Assembly: GCF_018219455.1 (NCBI RefSeq)
Contig: NZ_CP056122.1
Span: 248,001 to 312,000, forward strand
Direction: 5' to 3'
Length of the DNA stretch: 64,000 nucleotides
Origin: Moritella sp. 5
GTDB lineage: Bacteria > Pseudomonadota > Gammaproteobacteria > Enterobacterales > Moritellaceae
The translations under genes and the position numbers were made by a program. The notes under the pieces are model-generated. The model ran no database searches, was not told where the DNA came from, and was given only the letters and a program-made list of their open reading frames with translations. This document shows positions 8,580 to 16,719 of this stretch, piece by piece. Numbering within the stretch: the first letter of the stretch is position 1; every line of letters begins with the position of its first letter.

Positions 8580-9215
8580 ATGGCATTAGCTGCTAATAAA
8601 CGTTCAGTTATGGTGTTATATTCGGAGCCGACTGATCTATATAGTCATCAAGTCCGAATCGTCTTAGCTGAAAAAGGCGTAAGTGTTGATATTCATCAGG
8701 TTGATCGTAATAACCTACCTGAAGATCTAATTGATTTGAATCCATATCAGACAGTACCAACATTAATCGACCGTGAACTGACATTATATAACTCACGTAT
8801 AATCATGGAATATCTGGATGAGCGTTTTCCGCATCCACCTTTGATGCCGGTTTATCCTGTGTCTCGTGGTAGCAGTCGTTTAATGATGCACCGTATCGAG
8901 AACGATTGGTATTCATTAGTGACGAAGATCATGAAAGGCTCTGTTGAAGAAGCTGCTGTAGCGCGCAAGCAACTACAAGAAGCGCTAATGAGTATCAGCC
9001 CAATTTTCGCTGAATACCCATATTTCATGAGTGAAGAGTTCAGCTTAGTTGATTGCTATATGGCTCCGTTACTATGGCGCTTACCTGAGCTAGGTATCGA
9101 TCTTCCAGGTCAAGCTGCAAGTGAGTTAAAGAACTATATGCTTCGTGTATTTGATCGTGAATCATTCCAAGCATCTTTAACTGAACAAGAACGTGAAATG
9201 AGAATGTTAATGTAA
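8580..9215 (+). CDS. sspA: Stringent starvation protein A
   Basis: SspA is a glutathione S-transferase-fold protein that binds RNA polymerase and helps survival in starvation and acid stress; it has no GST activity. I chose the ATG at 8580 over the upstream frame start at 8499. A GGAGGTG ribosome-binding site sits directly before it, and the result (211 aa) matches E. coli SspA (212 aa). The surface motif F83-P84-H85-P86, shown in E. coli to be needed for transcription activation, falls at exactly those numbers here. An N-terminal thioredoxin-like domain (about 10-85) and a helical C-terminal domain follow family layout. It is followed after 3 bases by sspB. Confidence 0.97.
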   Translation: MALAANKRSVMVLYSEPTDLYSHQVRIVLAEKGVSVDIHQVDRNNLPEDLIDLNPYQTVPTLIDRELTLYNSRIIMEYLDERFPHPPLMPVYPVSRGSSRLMMHRIENDWYSLVTKIMKGSVEEAAVARKQLQEALMSISPIFAEYPYFMSEEFSLVDCYMAPLLWRLPELGIDLPGQAASELKNYMLRVFDRESFQASLTEQEREMRMLM

Positions 9216-9218
9216 GTT

Positions 9219-9710
9219 ATGGATAAAATGACCCCAATTCGTCCCTATTTATTACGTAGCCACTATGAGTGGTTACTTGATAATGACTTAACACCACATA
9301 TTGTTGTTGATGCACATATTGCTGGTGTTTATGTACCGCAGCAATTTGTTCAAGATGGCCAAATTGTGTTGAATATTGCCCCAACAGCTGTTGTTGCTTT
9401 TGAGCTGAACAACACCGCGCTGAGCTTTAATGCTCGTTTCGGTGGTGTGCCATTTGATGTTTATGTACCGATTGCGGCTATTACAGCTATCTACGCGCGT
9501 GAGAATGGCGCAGGTAGTATGTTTGAACCGGAACAAGCATATATCGATCAAGCAGAACAAGAGAGCGCTGAAGCGGCTGTTGAGCCAAGTGAAGAGAGAA
9601 GTACGCCGGCTCTAGTGAGTGCGCCTGCGGTTAGCTCTGATGATGAAAGTGAAACACCTGAGCGTCCAAAACCTACTAAAGGTAGACCCTCTTTACGGGT
9701 CATTAAGTAA
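9219..9710 (+). CDS. sspB: ClpXP protease specificity-enhancing factor SspB
   Basis: SspB binds ssrA-tagged polypeptides from stalled ribosomes and delivers them to ClpXP. The folded substrate-binding domain covers about residues 5-110. A flexible acidic, Glu/Ser/Pro-rich linker (about 113-150) follows, and the last residues RPSLRVIK are the ClpX-binding (XB) tail, nearly the same as in E. coli. The length of 163 aa is normal. It forms an operon with sspA. An alternative start three codons in (MTPIRPYLL) fits the family N-terminus as well. A long terminator hairpin follows. Confidence 0.97.
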   Translation: MDKMTPIRPYLLRSHYEWLLDNDLTPHIVVDAHIAGVYVPQQFVQDGQIVLNIAPTAVVAFELNNTALSFNARFGGVPFDVYVPIAAITAIYARENGAGSMFEPEQAYIDQAEQESAEAAVEPSEERSTPALVSAPAVSSDDESETPERPKPTKGRPSLRVIK

Positions 9711-9733
9711 CATAACACTTAATTAACGAATCG

Positions 9734-9785
9734 ATGCAGTACTTGAATTTGTCGACGGACATCATTCAGTACTGCATTTTTTTTA
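9734..9785 (+). terminator. intrinsic terminator of sspAB
   Basis: ATGCAGTACT (9734-9743) and AGTACTGCAT (9768-9777) form a perfect 10-bp stem, with partial GAAT/ATTC pairing inside the 24-base loop. A T-run (to about 9785) follows on the plus strand only. It lies between sspB and the convergent dolP gene. Confidence 0.85.
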
Positions 9786-9812
9786 TGCTAGATTTACAAA
9801 GCAGTTCGCTGA

Positions 9813-10367
9813 TTAGCGATAATCGAATACTTTAATTACTTTATCGACACCAACGACATAACGCGCTGCTTCGGCAACTTTATCGCCTTCTGCTTTAGTT
9901 ACTCGCCCAATTAAGAATACTTCGGCATTCTCAGTGATCACTTTAATTCCCAGCGGTTCAACATTTTTTAAATTAAGAATACTGGTTTTCACTTTTGTGG
10001 TTAGCCAAGCATCCTTACTGGCCCGTTCAAATGAAATTGGTGTCCCTAAACGGATCTGGTTATATACTTGCTGCACAGACGCTGTGTTTGCGGCAATATC
10101 GACGATTTTCTTGCGCTCAGCTTCGGTTCTAACTTGACCAGATAGTAATACTTTACTGTTGTTGGTTAAAATATGCAGGTTATTATTTAACAGTAGTTGT
10201 ATGTTGGCATCATTAAGCCCTGCCGTTATATCCAAGGTAATTGTTTCATCATCAATTAACTGGCTAAAACTACCGGTGTTACTGCAGCCTTGTATAACTG
10301 TAAAGCTCAGTATTGTGATACTGATAGTCAGCCAATATTTAAGTTTTCTTGCCACTGCTATACTCAT
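9813..10367 (-). CDS. dolP: Outer membrane BON-domain lipoprotein DolP (YraP)
   Basis: DolP (YraP) is an outer-membrane lipoprotein that supports envelope integrity and the BAM machinery in E. coli. The 184-residue protein begins with a lipoprotein signal peptide whose lipobox reads VIQGC, with the acylated Cys at 28; Gln at -2 is not the commonest choice. Two BON domains follow, about 48-115 and 122-184. The last ends [14 protein letters not shown], like the family. It overlaps diaA by 4 bases and is the last gene of lpoA-yraN-diaA-dolP, as in E. coli (yraM-yraN-diaA-yraP). Confidence 0.93.
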   Translation of the reverse strand: MSIAVARKLKYWLTISITILSFTVIQGCSNTGSFSQLIDDETITLDITAGLNDANIQLLLNNNLHILTNNSKVLLSGQVRTEAERKKIVDIAANTASVQQVYNQIRLGTPISFERASKDAWLTTKVKTSILNLKNVEPLGIKVITENAEVFLIGRVTKAEGDKVAEAARYVVGVDKVIKVFDYR

Positions 10368-10960
10368 TCTTCGAACTCTTGTTGTGGGAATAAGGTTTGA
10401 TCGATAATGTCACAAAGACAATTGATGATCAGAGCATGTACTTCTTGTATTCTTGCTTCCCGGCGTGATGGTACGCGGACTTCGGCATCGTGTGGACCTA
10501 ATAACCCAGATATTTCCCCCCCGTCTTTACCGGTTAAAGCGACAATAGTCATATTGCGTGTTAGCGCTGCTTCAATCGCTTTAATGACATTACGACTGTG
10601 ACCGCCTGCAGAGATGACAACCAGAATGTCACCGTCATTCCCCAAGGCTCGCACTTGTTTAGAATAAACCATATCAAAGCTGGTGTCGGTGCCAATGGCT
10701 GTCATTAGCGTACAATCTGGGGTTAATGCCAATGCAGGTAAGCTTGGGCGTTCGGTTTCGTAACGATTTAATAATGATGCAGAAAAATTTTGTGCCAAGC
10801 TAGCTGATGCACCATTACCACAGATTAAGATCTTGTTACCGTTTAATAAGCATTGTGCCATCATCATGGCTGAGTTTTGAATGTATTCGGGTAACGCCTC
10901 GGCTGCGGCGATCTTAGTTTGAATACTTTCAGTAAAATTTTCTTTAATTAGCTCTAACAT
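10364..10960 (-). CDS. diaA: DnaA initiator-associating protein DiaA (SIS domain)
   Basis: DiaA is a tetrameric SIS-domain protein that binds DnaA and promotes timely initiation at oriC in E. coli. It has 198 aa (196 in E. coli). The SIS fold shows the ligand-loop motif [11 protein letters not shown] near 48-58. The segments [34 protein letters not shown] and [12 protein letters not shown] closely resemble E. coli DiaA rather than the related GmhA. It is co-transcribed between yraN and dolP. The gmhA-like sugar isomerase reading is the main alternative, and synteny argues against it. Confidence 0.94.
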   Translation of the reverse strand: MLELIKENFTESIQTKIAAAEALPEYIQNSAMMMAQCLLNGNKILICGNGASASLAQNFSASLLNRYETERPSLPALALTPDCTLMTAIGTDTSFDMVYSKQVRALGNDGDILVVISAGGHSRNVIKAIEAALTRNMTIVALTGKDGGEISGLLGPHDAEVRVPSRREARIQEVHALIINCLCDIIDQTLFPQQEFEE

Positions 10961-10971
10961 GGGTATCTACT

Positions 10972-11379
10972 CTAAAAAGCATTGGTTATCCATTGAATAT
11001 TATCACTGGAACCTTCAATGGCTATCACATCGAAACGGCAAGGGGTGTAGTTTTCATTTATTCCGTGGCGCACCATATAATATTGCGCCGTATAACGCAA
11101 TTTTCGTTGTTTCGCGACCGGAATTGCTGAAATAGCACCGCCGTAATGGGTGTATTGCCGATATTTTACCTCGACAAATACTAAGGTGGGTAGTGTTGTT
11201 GTTGATTTTATGTCACAGCTTGCGCCGTGCTGGCAAACTAAATCTATTTCACCTTGGCGGCAAGCGAAATTTCGCGCCAAGATAATTAATCCTTGGCGCT
11301 GTAAAAAATCGGCTGCTATACCTTCAAAATATTCACCGCGTTTACGGGGTTGTTTTGGTTTCAGCGTTAGTGTCCTCAA
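10972..11379 (-). CDS. yraN: UPF0102 family endonuclease-like protein YraN
   Basis: YraN belongs to UPF0102, a restriction-endonuclease-like fold family of uncertain cellular role. Visible family motifs are GEYFEGIAADFL (about 15-26), RQGEIDLV (about 41-48) and FVEVKYR (about 68-74). The Asp of EIDLV and the E-x-K of VEVKYR correspond to the PD-(D/E)xK catalytic pattern. It has 135 aa, about the normal length. Its 5' end overlaps the lpoA 3' end by 38 bases, suggesting translational coupling. No function beyond the fold can be read from the sequence. Confidence 0.9.
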   Translation of the reverse strand: MRTLTLKPKQPRKRGEYFEGIAADFLQRQGLIILARNFACRQGEIDLVCQHGASCDIKSTTTLPTLVFVEVKYRQYTHYGGAISAIPVAKQRKLRYTAQYYMVRHGINENYTPCRFDVIAIEGSSDNIQWITNAF

Positions 11380-13216
11380 GTCTTATCTTGCCTGATCGAT
11401 ATTTAGCCCAACTAAATTCGCGTTCGATAATGCCGTTTTCATTAATATAAAGAATACCAGTCTGGCCAGCTAGGCGTAAGTTAGGAAAATTACGTAGCTG
11501 TAGCAGGTTTGGAATTAATTTAAATGAATCGTAGCCCATCGCAAAAAGATTTTGCTGGATTTTCGACATATTTGGCCACAGTGCCAAAGTTTGCTGTTTA
11601 AGTTCGCGATCTGGGTTCAACAACCAAGGCATATCACTAAATATTAAACCATTAAGATCACGACTTTGGCTTTTAGAAAGATTATTACCATGGGTACGTG
11701 AACTCGCATACAGGGCAACCTGTGGCGCATAAGGGTTCTGGGTTGTAATGATGTAAGGAATTGCTAACATCGCTTCAGAAGGCGTGGCAATAATATAAAT
11801 GGCATCAATATCACGACGACTACGGGTTTTAGTTTTAATATCAGCACCGACTAGATTTTTCATTAAGCTAATACGCTGATTACTCGACGTCACTGAAAAT
11901 AGCGTAGTTACTGTATTTTGCATGTCACTGCGGCTTTTATACTTATAAGTATCGTTTGTACCCTGCGTGAGTAATTGCCATTGCTTGGTGAACTCAGCTG
12001 ACAAGCGATTACCGGTTCGGTTATTTGGTGCGAGTACTAAGGGTTGTTTGATACCATCTTTTTGCATTTTTTTCGCGGCAGCAATAGCTTCATCGTCAGA
12101 ACTTAATGAGAAATAATAGATACCTTCTGTTGTGGGTGATCCAGTCAGTTTATTTAATGAAATTAATGGTATCTCTTTTACTAGAGGTAATACTTTAGTC
12201 AAATTTGATTTTAATAATGGTCCGACAACAAAGTCAGCCCCATCATCAATAGCCTGTAAGTACAGTTCATCTGCGCTTGTTGCTGCTGTATCATAGAAAC
12301 GTAAGTTAATTCTATCTGCTTCTTCATCTTGATAGTAAGCACTTAGCATTCCGTCTCTGATTGCTTCACCTGCGACTGCACGTTTACCGGTTAAAGGGGC
12401 AAGTACCGCGATTTGATTTGGCGAATAAGGCGTTATTGCCATTGCTTTTACCAGTTGGACAGGGAAAGTACTCAATGCAGGGTGTTGTGGGTATTCTGTT
12501 TTCCATATTTGTAAATTCTGAATGAGTAATTGTGGGTCGGTACTATATTGTTGTGCGACCATACCTAAATGATACCAACCTGAAAGCGTTGGGTTTTCAG
12601 TGTCAAACTGCTGTGTTAGCTGGTGTAACTCTGATGCTGGTATTACTGTGACTAATTCCCATATACGCGTATTATTGGTGTTATGCAGCTCTGCATCGAG
12701 GAAGTCATTTAACGCGACACGGTATTCAACCGCTTTCGCATTATTATTCAGAAGTTCGGAAATAGTAGCGTTTAATAAATAGTAACGTTGCCAATGTGCG
12801 GATTTCAGTGTGCTTAGTGTCGAGCTAAAGTTTAACGCTGTGGCTGCATCCTGATAGCGCTGTTCTAATAGATAGGCTTCTGACTTGATTAACGCGACTT
12901 CAAATAATTGCTGTGTTGATAATGGATTTCTCTCTACCGATAATAATATATCAAGTGCAGGTTGGGGATGACCTTCTGTAATCAAAGCACGTGCGGATAA
13001 TAACTGCCAAGAGATAGTTTGTGGTTTATTCGCTAATGCTATCTTATCAATGTAGTATTGCGCCGGTTGATCTATTTGCGTGAGTACGTCTGGCGCACCA
13101 ATTAGCTGAGGCTTCGATGTTGCTTTTTCAGATGTTGTGGTACTTGAACACGCACTGAGCAGTAAACTCAAACTAAAAAACATAATCAAGCGGGAATAAC
13201 TGTACTTAAATTCCAT
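11342..13216 (-). CDS. lpoA: Outer membrane lipoprotein LpoA, activator of PBP1A
   Basis: LpoA reaches from the outer membrane through the peptidoglycan to switch on the synthase PBP1A. The frame is open from a TTG at 13234, but I chose the ATG at 13216. It has an AGGA upstream and gives a proper lipoprotein signal peptide with lipobox LLSAC (Cys23). The N-terminal half is helical and TPR-like (about 30-245). The C-terminal half has the fold of periplasmic sugar-binding proteins (about 255-620), beginning near QIAVLAPLTGKRAVAG. At 624 aa it is slightly shorter than E. coli LpoA (678). It is the first gene of the minus-strand operon and is divergent from rsmI, with 84 bases between the starts. 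Confidence 0.94.
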   Translation of the reverse strand: MEFKYSYSRLIMFFSLSLLLSACSSTTTSEKATSKPQLIGAPDVLTQIDQPAQYYIDKIALANKPQTISWQLLSARALITEGHPQPALDILLSVERNPLSTQQLFEVALIKSEAYLLEQRYQDAATALNFSSTLSTLKSAHWQRYYLLNATISELLNNNAKAVEYRVALNDFLDAELHNTNNTRIWELVTVIPASELHQLTQQFDTENPTLSGWYHLGMVAQQYSTDPQLLIQNLQIWKTEYPQHPALSTFPVQLVKAMAITPYSPNQIAVLAPLTGKRAVAGEAIRDGMLSAYYQDEEADRINLRFYDTAATSADELYLQAIDDGADFVVGPLLKSNLTKVLPLVKEIPLISLNKLTGSPTTEGIYYFSLSSDDEAIAAAKKMQKDGIKQPLVLAPNNRTGNRLSAEFTKQWQLLTQGTNDTYKYKSRSDMQNTVTTLFSVTSSNQRISLMKNLVGADIKTKTRSRRDIDAIYIIATPSEAMLAIPYIITTQNPYAPQVALYASSRTHGNNLSKSQSRDLNGLIFSDMPWLLNPDRELKQQTLALWPNMSKIQQNLFAMGYDSFKLIPNLLQLRNFPNLRLAGQTGILYINENGIIEREFSWAKYRSGKIRLEDTNAETKTTP

Positions 13217-13300
13217 TGGTGTATTATCCTGCAAAAGAGATTTATAATACCCCTATACTAAAGCATCATCGCTTAACAAAAAACTACCCATGAGAATGAA

Positions 13301-14140
13301 ATGTCTGAACAAGCAACTTTATTTATCGTTCCAACCCCGATTGGCAACCTTTCTGATATCACAGAGCGTGGTTTAGAGATACTAAGAAGTGTTGATTTAA
13401 TTGCTGCAGAAGATACCCGCCATACTGGGAAACTGCTAAGCCATTACCAAATCAAGACTAAAACATTTGCTTTGCATGATCACAATGAACAGCAAAAAGC
13501 TGAATATTTAGTATCAAAACTACAATCTGGTATCAGCATCGCGCTGGTTTCAGATGCCGGTACGCCGTTGATCAGTGACCCTGGTTACCATTTGGTAAAT
13601 ACCTGTCGTGCACATGGTGTTAAAGTGGTCCCACTACCCGGTCCTTGCGCTGCAGTAACTGCAATGAGTGGTTCTGGTCTCCCATCAGACCGTTTCTCGT
13701 TTGAAGGTTTTTTACCCTCGAAAGAAAAAGCCCGTAATGATAAAATTACCGAGCTGAAAGAAGAAACTCGTACGATGATTTTTTATGAATCACCACGTCG
13801 CCTGCAATATACCTTAGATGCCTTAACGGCGATCATGGGGCCTGAGCGTGAAGTGTGTGTTGCACGAGAAATAACCAAAGCGTTTGAAAGTATTACTACT
13901 ATGCCAGTGGGTGAGTTAGCAGCATGGGTAGAGGAAGACAGTAACCGTAGCCGTGGTGAAATTGTACTTCTAGTTGCGGGTTATAAACCTACAGGCCTTG
14001 AGATTCCAGCTAAGGTATTGAATACATTGAAATTATTGAACGAGGAATTGCCATTGAAAAAAGCAGCTGCATTAACGGCTGAAATTCATGGTTGCAAAAA
14101 GAACGCCTTGTATAAATGGGGTTTAGAAAACTTTAATTAA
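13301..14140 (+). CDS. rsmI: 16S rRNA (cytidine-1402-2'-O)-methyltransferase
   Basis: RsmI methylates the ribose of C1402 in 16S rRNA, in the P site, using S-adenosylmethionine. The 279-residue protein (286 in E. coli) shows the class III methyltransferase pattern: PTPIGNL at 11-17, AAEDTRHT near 35-42, [12 protein letters not shown] near 85-96 and PGPCAA near 116-121. The C-terminal part [11 protein letters not shown] is typical. It is divergent from lpoA. Its partner rsmH, which methylates the base of the same nucleotide, lies 1.3 kb downstream past rnpB. Confidence 0.97.
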   Translation: MSEQATLFIVPTPIGNLSDITERGLEILRSVDLIAAEDTRHTGKLLSHYQIKTKTFALHDHNEQQKAEYLVSKLQSGISIALVSDAGTPLISDPGYHLVNTCRAHGVKVVPLPGPCAAVTAMSGSGLPSDRFSFEGFLPSKEKARNDKITELKEETRTMIFYESPRRLQYTLDALTAIMGPEREVCVAREITKAFESITTMPVGELAAWVEEDSNRSRGEIVLLVAGYKPTGLEIPAKVLNTLKLLNEELPLKKAAALTAEIHGCKKNALYKWGLENFN

Positions 14141-14144
14141 TCGC

Positions 14145-14173
14145 TGGATTTTTTGTCTTAGATTATGTACTAT
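14145..14173 (+). promoter_or_regulatory. predicted rnpB promoter
   Basis: A TACTAT hexamer at 14168-14173 lies about 7 bases before the likely 5' end of RNase P RNA. A weak -35 (TGGATT, 14145-14150) sits 17 bases upstream. Position is the main support. Confidence 0.4.
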
Positions 14174-14180
14174 CCTCCGC

Positions 14181-14560
14181 CTTGGAGTTGGTCAGACAAT
14201 CGCCGCTTTATGACTCGGTATTTATATTGAGGTTATAGAGGGGAGGAAAGTCCGGGCTCCACAGGGCAGGGTGCCAGGTAACGCCTGGGAGGCGCAAGCC
14301 TACGACAAGTGCAGCAGAGAGAAGACCGCCGATGGCTTTTTCGGAAGCACAGGTAAGGCTGAAAGGGTGCGGTAAGAGCGCACCGGACGACTAGTAATAG
14401 TTCGTTGCAGGGTAAACTCCACCCGGAGCAAGACCAAATAGGCTTTCTATAGGCGTGGCCCACGCTGAAAGCGGGTAGGTTGCTTGAGTCTGTGAGCGAT
14501 TGCAGACCTAGAGGAATGATTGTCCACGACAAAACCCGGCTTATCGACCAACTCCAAGAC
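14181..14560 (+). ncRNA. rnpB: RNase P RNA (M1 RNA)
   Basis: This is the catalytic RNA of RNase P, which matures tRNA 5' ends. The universal core is plain: GAGGAAAGTCCGGGCTCC near 14242, AGGGCAGGGTGCCAGGTAA near 14264, GGTAAACTCCACCCGGAGCA near 14411, and CCACGACAAAACCCGGCTTA near 14524. The 5' end (CTTGGAGTTGGTC) pairs with the 3' end (GACCAACTCCAAG, to 14558), closing helix P1. The type A architecture and about 380-nt length match gammaproteobacterial homologues. The ends are placed from the P1 pairing and may be off by a few bases. Confidence 0.97.
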
Positions 14561-14603
14561 CTTTTTGAATTATGATTATACATTTGATCATCATTCAAAA
14601 AGG
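14560..14603 (+). terminator. long AT-rich hairpin at rnpB 3' end
   Basis: CCTTTTTGAAT (14560-14570) pairs with ATTCAAAAAGG (14593-14603), 11 bp. Further ATGAT/ATCAT pairing inside extends it. It begins right at the end of RNase P RNA. There is no T-run after the 3' arm, so it is an unusual terminator if it is one; the five-T run lies in the 5' arm. It may be a 3' processing signal. Confidence 0.5.
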
Positions 14604-14710
14604 CAATCCATCTTAATCTCGTATATTTTCCGCAGTTTTCTATATTTTTCCAATATACTCGTTTTAATAAAAATCCAATCGTTCATTAACTTATGATACT
14701 TGATATTAAT
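14604..14710. other. AT-rich intergenic stretch after rnpB
   Basis: I see no gene, hairpin or promoter I can support between the rnpB hairpin and the end of the frameshifted minus-strand reading frame at 14711. Confidence 0.5.
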
Positions 14711-15137
14711 TCATGCTCTCAACCTTTCAAGTTGTTGATTCAGAATGATACCTGACAATATTTCTTCTTTAGATATGCATACTCGACAGTTACGCTCTCT
14801 GTAATGAATTAATGCATGAGGTGAGTCGCTTTTCTTGATATGCGATTGAACTGTCGTGATAGTTTCTTTAACTAACTTCAGTTAAATGAAATTCAAATAA
14901 ATCATGGCTTATTGCTGTACTCGCATTTGTGGTGCATGTAGGGGCGGTGAATATATACTTATTTTGGTCCGCGGTTATGGTGATGGACTTTGATGAGTGT
15001 AATAACTCTATTATTTTAGTGGGTATGCCTGATAGGAGTAGCTCGTGAATTTCGGGGGACTTATTCTGGGGAAATAATTCTTTTAACAGTGCCCGTCTTT
15101 CATCTTCGGTTAATAACAAGTTTGTGGGTATAGCCAT
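14711..15137 (-). pseudogene. Small gene of unknown function, apparently frameshifted
   Basis: I do not recognise this gene. An 89-residue frame runs from the ATG at 15137 to a TAA at 14868-14870, with an excellent AAGGAGA ribosome-binding site 6 bases before the start. In the +1 frame, overlapping the end of that ORF, an open stretch of about 55 codons continues to a TGA at 14711-14713 and has no ATG or GTG start. It translates to protein-like sequence (for example HALIHYRERNCRVCISKEE and ILSGIILNQQLERLRA). Joining the two with a one-base shift near 14868-14885 gives about 141 aa. The first half is Leu- and Glu-rich at its start, then SITITADQNKYIFTAP looks like beta strands. Possible readings are a pseudogene, a sequencing error, programmed frameshifting, or a real 89-aa protein with chance open sequence after it. 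It occupies the place between rnpB and rsmH where mraZ is usual, but on the opposite strand. Confidence 0.55.
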
Positions 15138-15461
15138 GGATTTCTCCTTACTTAATAATTAACCTATGATAGAATATAAATAATGTTTAATAATTAAAAA
15201 ATCATTAATTACTTGTTAAATGGGATGGGTAGAATTGATAGTTGTAAATTAAGATGCCTGTATCGAATTTAATAAAACTAATCGTTTGATTTTGTATCTT
15301 GGGTATATTGTCTAATTGATTACTTCTTATCTGATTTTATAGTGATGACAACTTACATCACTTACAATACACTACCCCCTCCCTAAGCTAGACCTTTTAC
15401 GTTACAATAGCCATTTTAGCACCTGCTATAATTTAAAGTATTTTTAAGAGCTTTCATTGAC
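15138..15461 (+). promoter_or_regulatory. intergenic region with dcw cluster promoter
   Basis: This 324-base gap separates the divergent small gene and rsmH. TATAAT at 15427-15432, preceded by TGC, makes an extended -10 about 30 bases before rsmH. The -35 is poor (TTACAA, with a long 19-base spacer). Upstream, AGTGATG (15341-15347) and CATCACT (15356-15362) form a 7-bp inverted repeat with an 8-base spacer, a possible operator. No mraZ gene or mraZ remnant is recognisable here. Confidence 0.55.
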
Positions 15462-16403
15462 ATGACACAAGAATTTGCACACGTATCCGTTTTACTTAAC
15501 GAAACCGTAGCCGGGCTCGACTTAAAACCGGACGGAATTTACATTGACGGTACTTTTGGTCGCGGTGGTCACTCTCGCTTTATTTTGTCTCAACTAGGTG
15601 AAAACGGCCGCTTGATCGCAATCGATCGCGATCCTGAAGCGATTGCAGTAGGTGAAGCTTTAAAATTAGAAGACCCTCGTTTTGATATTGTTCACGGACC
15701 ATTTTCTGGTATTGCTGAATATATGGAAAACAAAGGATTAACAGAGAAAGTTGACGGCGTGTTACTCGATCTTGGTGTCTCTTCGCCACAGTTAGACGAT
15801 GCATCACGTGGTTTCAGTTTTTTACGTGATGGACCGTTGGACATGCGTATGGACCCAACATCCGGTCTTAGTGCGGCGAAATGGCTAGCAACAGCAGATT
15901 ACGATGATATCGTGTGGGTATTGAAAGTATTTGGTGAAGAGAAGTTTGCCCGTAAGATTGCCCGCGCCGTGGTATTTGATCGTGACGGCACGCCATTCGA
16001 AACAACAGCACAGTTAGCAAGTTTAATTTGCCGTGTGGTACCAAAATCGAAAAAAGAAACCAAACATCCGGCGACACGTTCATTCCAAGCGATCCGTATT
16101 TATATTAATAGTGAATTAGAAGAGATCGAACGTGCATTATCTGGCGCATTAAAATGTCTTAAGTCTGGTGGTCGTTTATCTGTGATCAGCTTCCACTCGT
16201 TAGAAGATCGTATTGTGAAGCAATTCATTCGTAAACAAGCGCGTGGTAAAGAAGTGCCATACGGTTTACCTATCATGCAAGAAGAAATTGATAAAACGCG
16301 TACCATGAAGGCGGTTGGTAAAATGCTAAAACCTTCGGAGCAAGAATTAGAATTCAATCCTCGAGCGCGTAGTTCTGTATTACGCGTGGCGGAAAAATTG
16401 TAA
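15462..16403 (+). CDS. rsmH: 16S rRNA (cytosine-1402-N4)-methyltransferase
   Basis: RsmH (MraW) methylates N4 of C1402 in 16S rRNA. It has 313 aa, the same as E. coli. The S-adenosylmethionine-binding motif reads [11 protein letters not shown] (about 29-39), followed by AIDRDPEAI. The family's [12 protein letters not shown] and [16 protein letters not shown] blocks are present, and the C-terminal [15 protein letters not shown] is typical. It is the first gene of the dcw cluster here because mraZ is absent. ftsL starts 1 base after its stop. Transcription probably begins at the extended -10 promoter just upstream. Confidence 0.98.
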   Translation: MTQEFAHVSVLLNETVAGLDLKPDGIYIDGTFGRGGHSRFILSQLGENGRLIAIDRDPEAIAVGEALKLEDPRFDIVHGPFSGIAEYMENKGLTEKVDGVLLDLGVSSPQLDDASRGFSFLRDGPLDMRMDPTSGLSAAKWLATADYDDIVWVLKVFGEEKFARKIARAVVFDRDGTPFETTAQLASLICRVVPKSKKETKHPATRSFQAIRIYINSELEEIERALSGALKCLKSGGRLSVISFHSLEDRIVKQFIRKQARGKEVPYGLPIMQEEIDKTRTMKAVGKMLKPSEQELEFNPRARSSVLRVAEKL

Positions 16404-16404
16404 T

Positions 16405-16719
16405 ATGTTTGGCATTAAGTGGGATTTAGGCAAGGTTATCATGACTGACATCGGCCAGCATAAGCGAGTCGTTAGTCTATTGTTTGCCATCTTAATTTCC
16501 GCTTTTGCCGTGATCATGCTAACGCATGAAACCCGTTTACTCACTAATAATAAAGAGCAGTTACTGACTCAGCGCGACTTTACAGATATTGAATGGCGCA
16601 ACTTATTGTTAGAGCAAAGTACGCTAGAAGAACACAGTAAAATTGAATACACCGCAAAACATAAACTCGGTATGTATCGACCAAGTACTGCAGAAGAGAA
16701 ATTGGTGGAACAGCAGTGA
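16405..16719 (+). CDS. ftsL: Cell division protein FtsL
   Basis: FtsL is a bitopic division protein that forms a complex with FtsB and FtsQ and activates FtsWI. The 104-residue protein has a short cytoplasmic start, one membrane segment (about 23-42) and a periplasmic leucine-zipper-like helix (about 43-85). It includes the DIEWRNLLLE stretch that is highly conserved in gammaproteobacterial FtsL. An internal ATG at 16441 (MTDIGQHKRV) has an AAGG ribosome-binding site and is a good alternative start. The upstream one is coupled to the rsmH stop. The 3' end overlaps ftsI by 4 bases. Confidence 0.93.
   Translation: MFGIKWDLGKVIMTDIGQHKRVVSLLFAILISAFAVIMLTHETRLLTNNKEQLLTQRDFTDIEWRNLLLEQSTLEEHSKIEYTAKHKLGMYRPSTAEEKLVEQQ

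Noticed and set aside
14233-14598. 121-codon minus-strand ORF
   Set aside because: It is antisense to RNase P RNA, whose conserved core is unmistakable.
15210-15230. TGGGATGGG as possible MraZ boxes
   Set aside because: MraZ boxes recur at about 10-base spacing, and this pair is 5 apart and 230 bases from rsmH. No mraZ is present to bind it.
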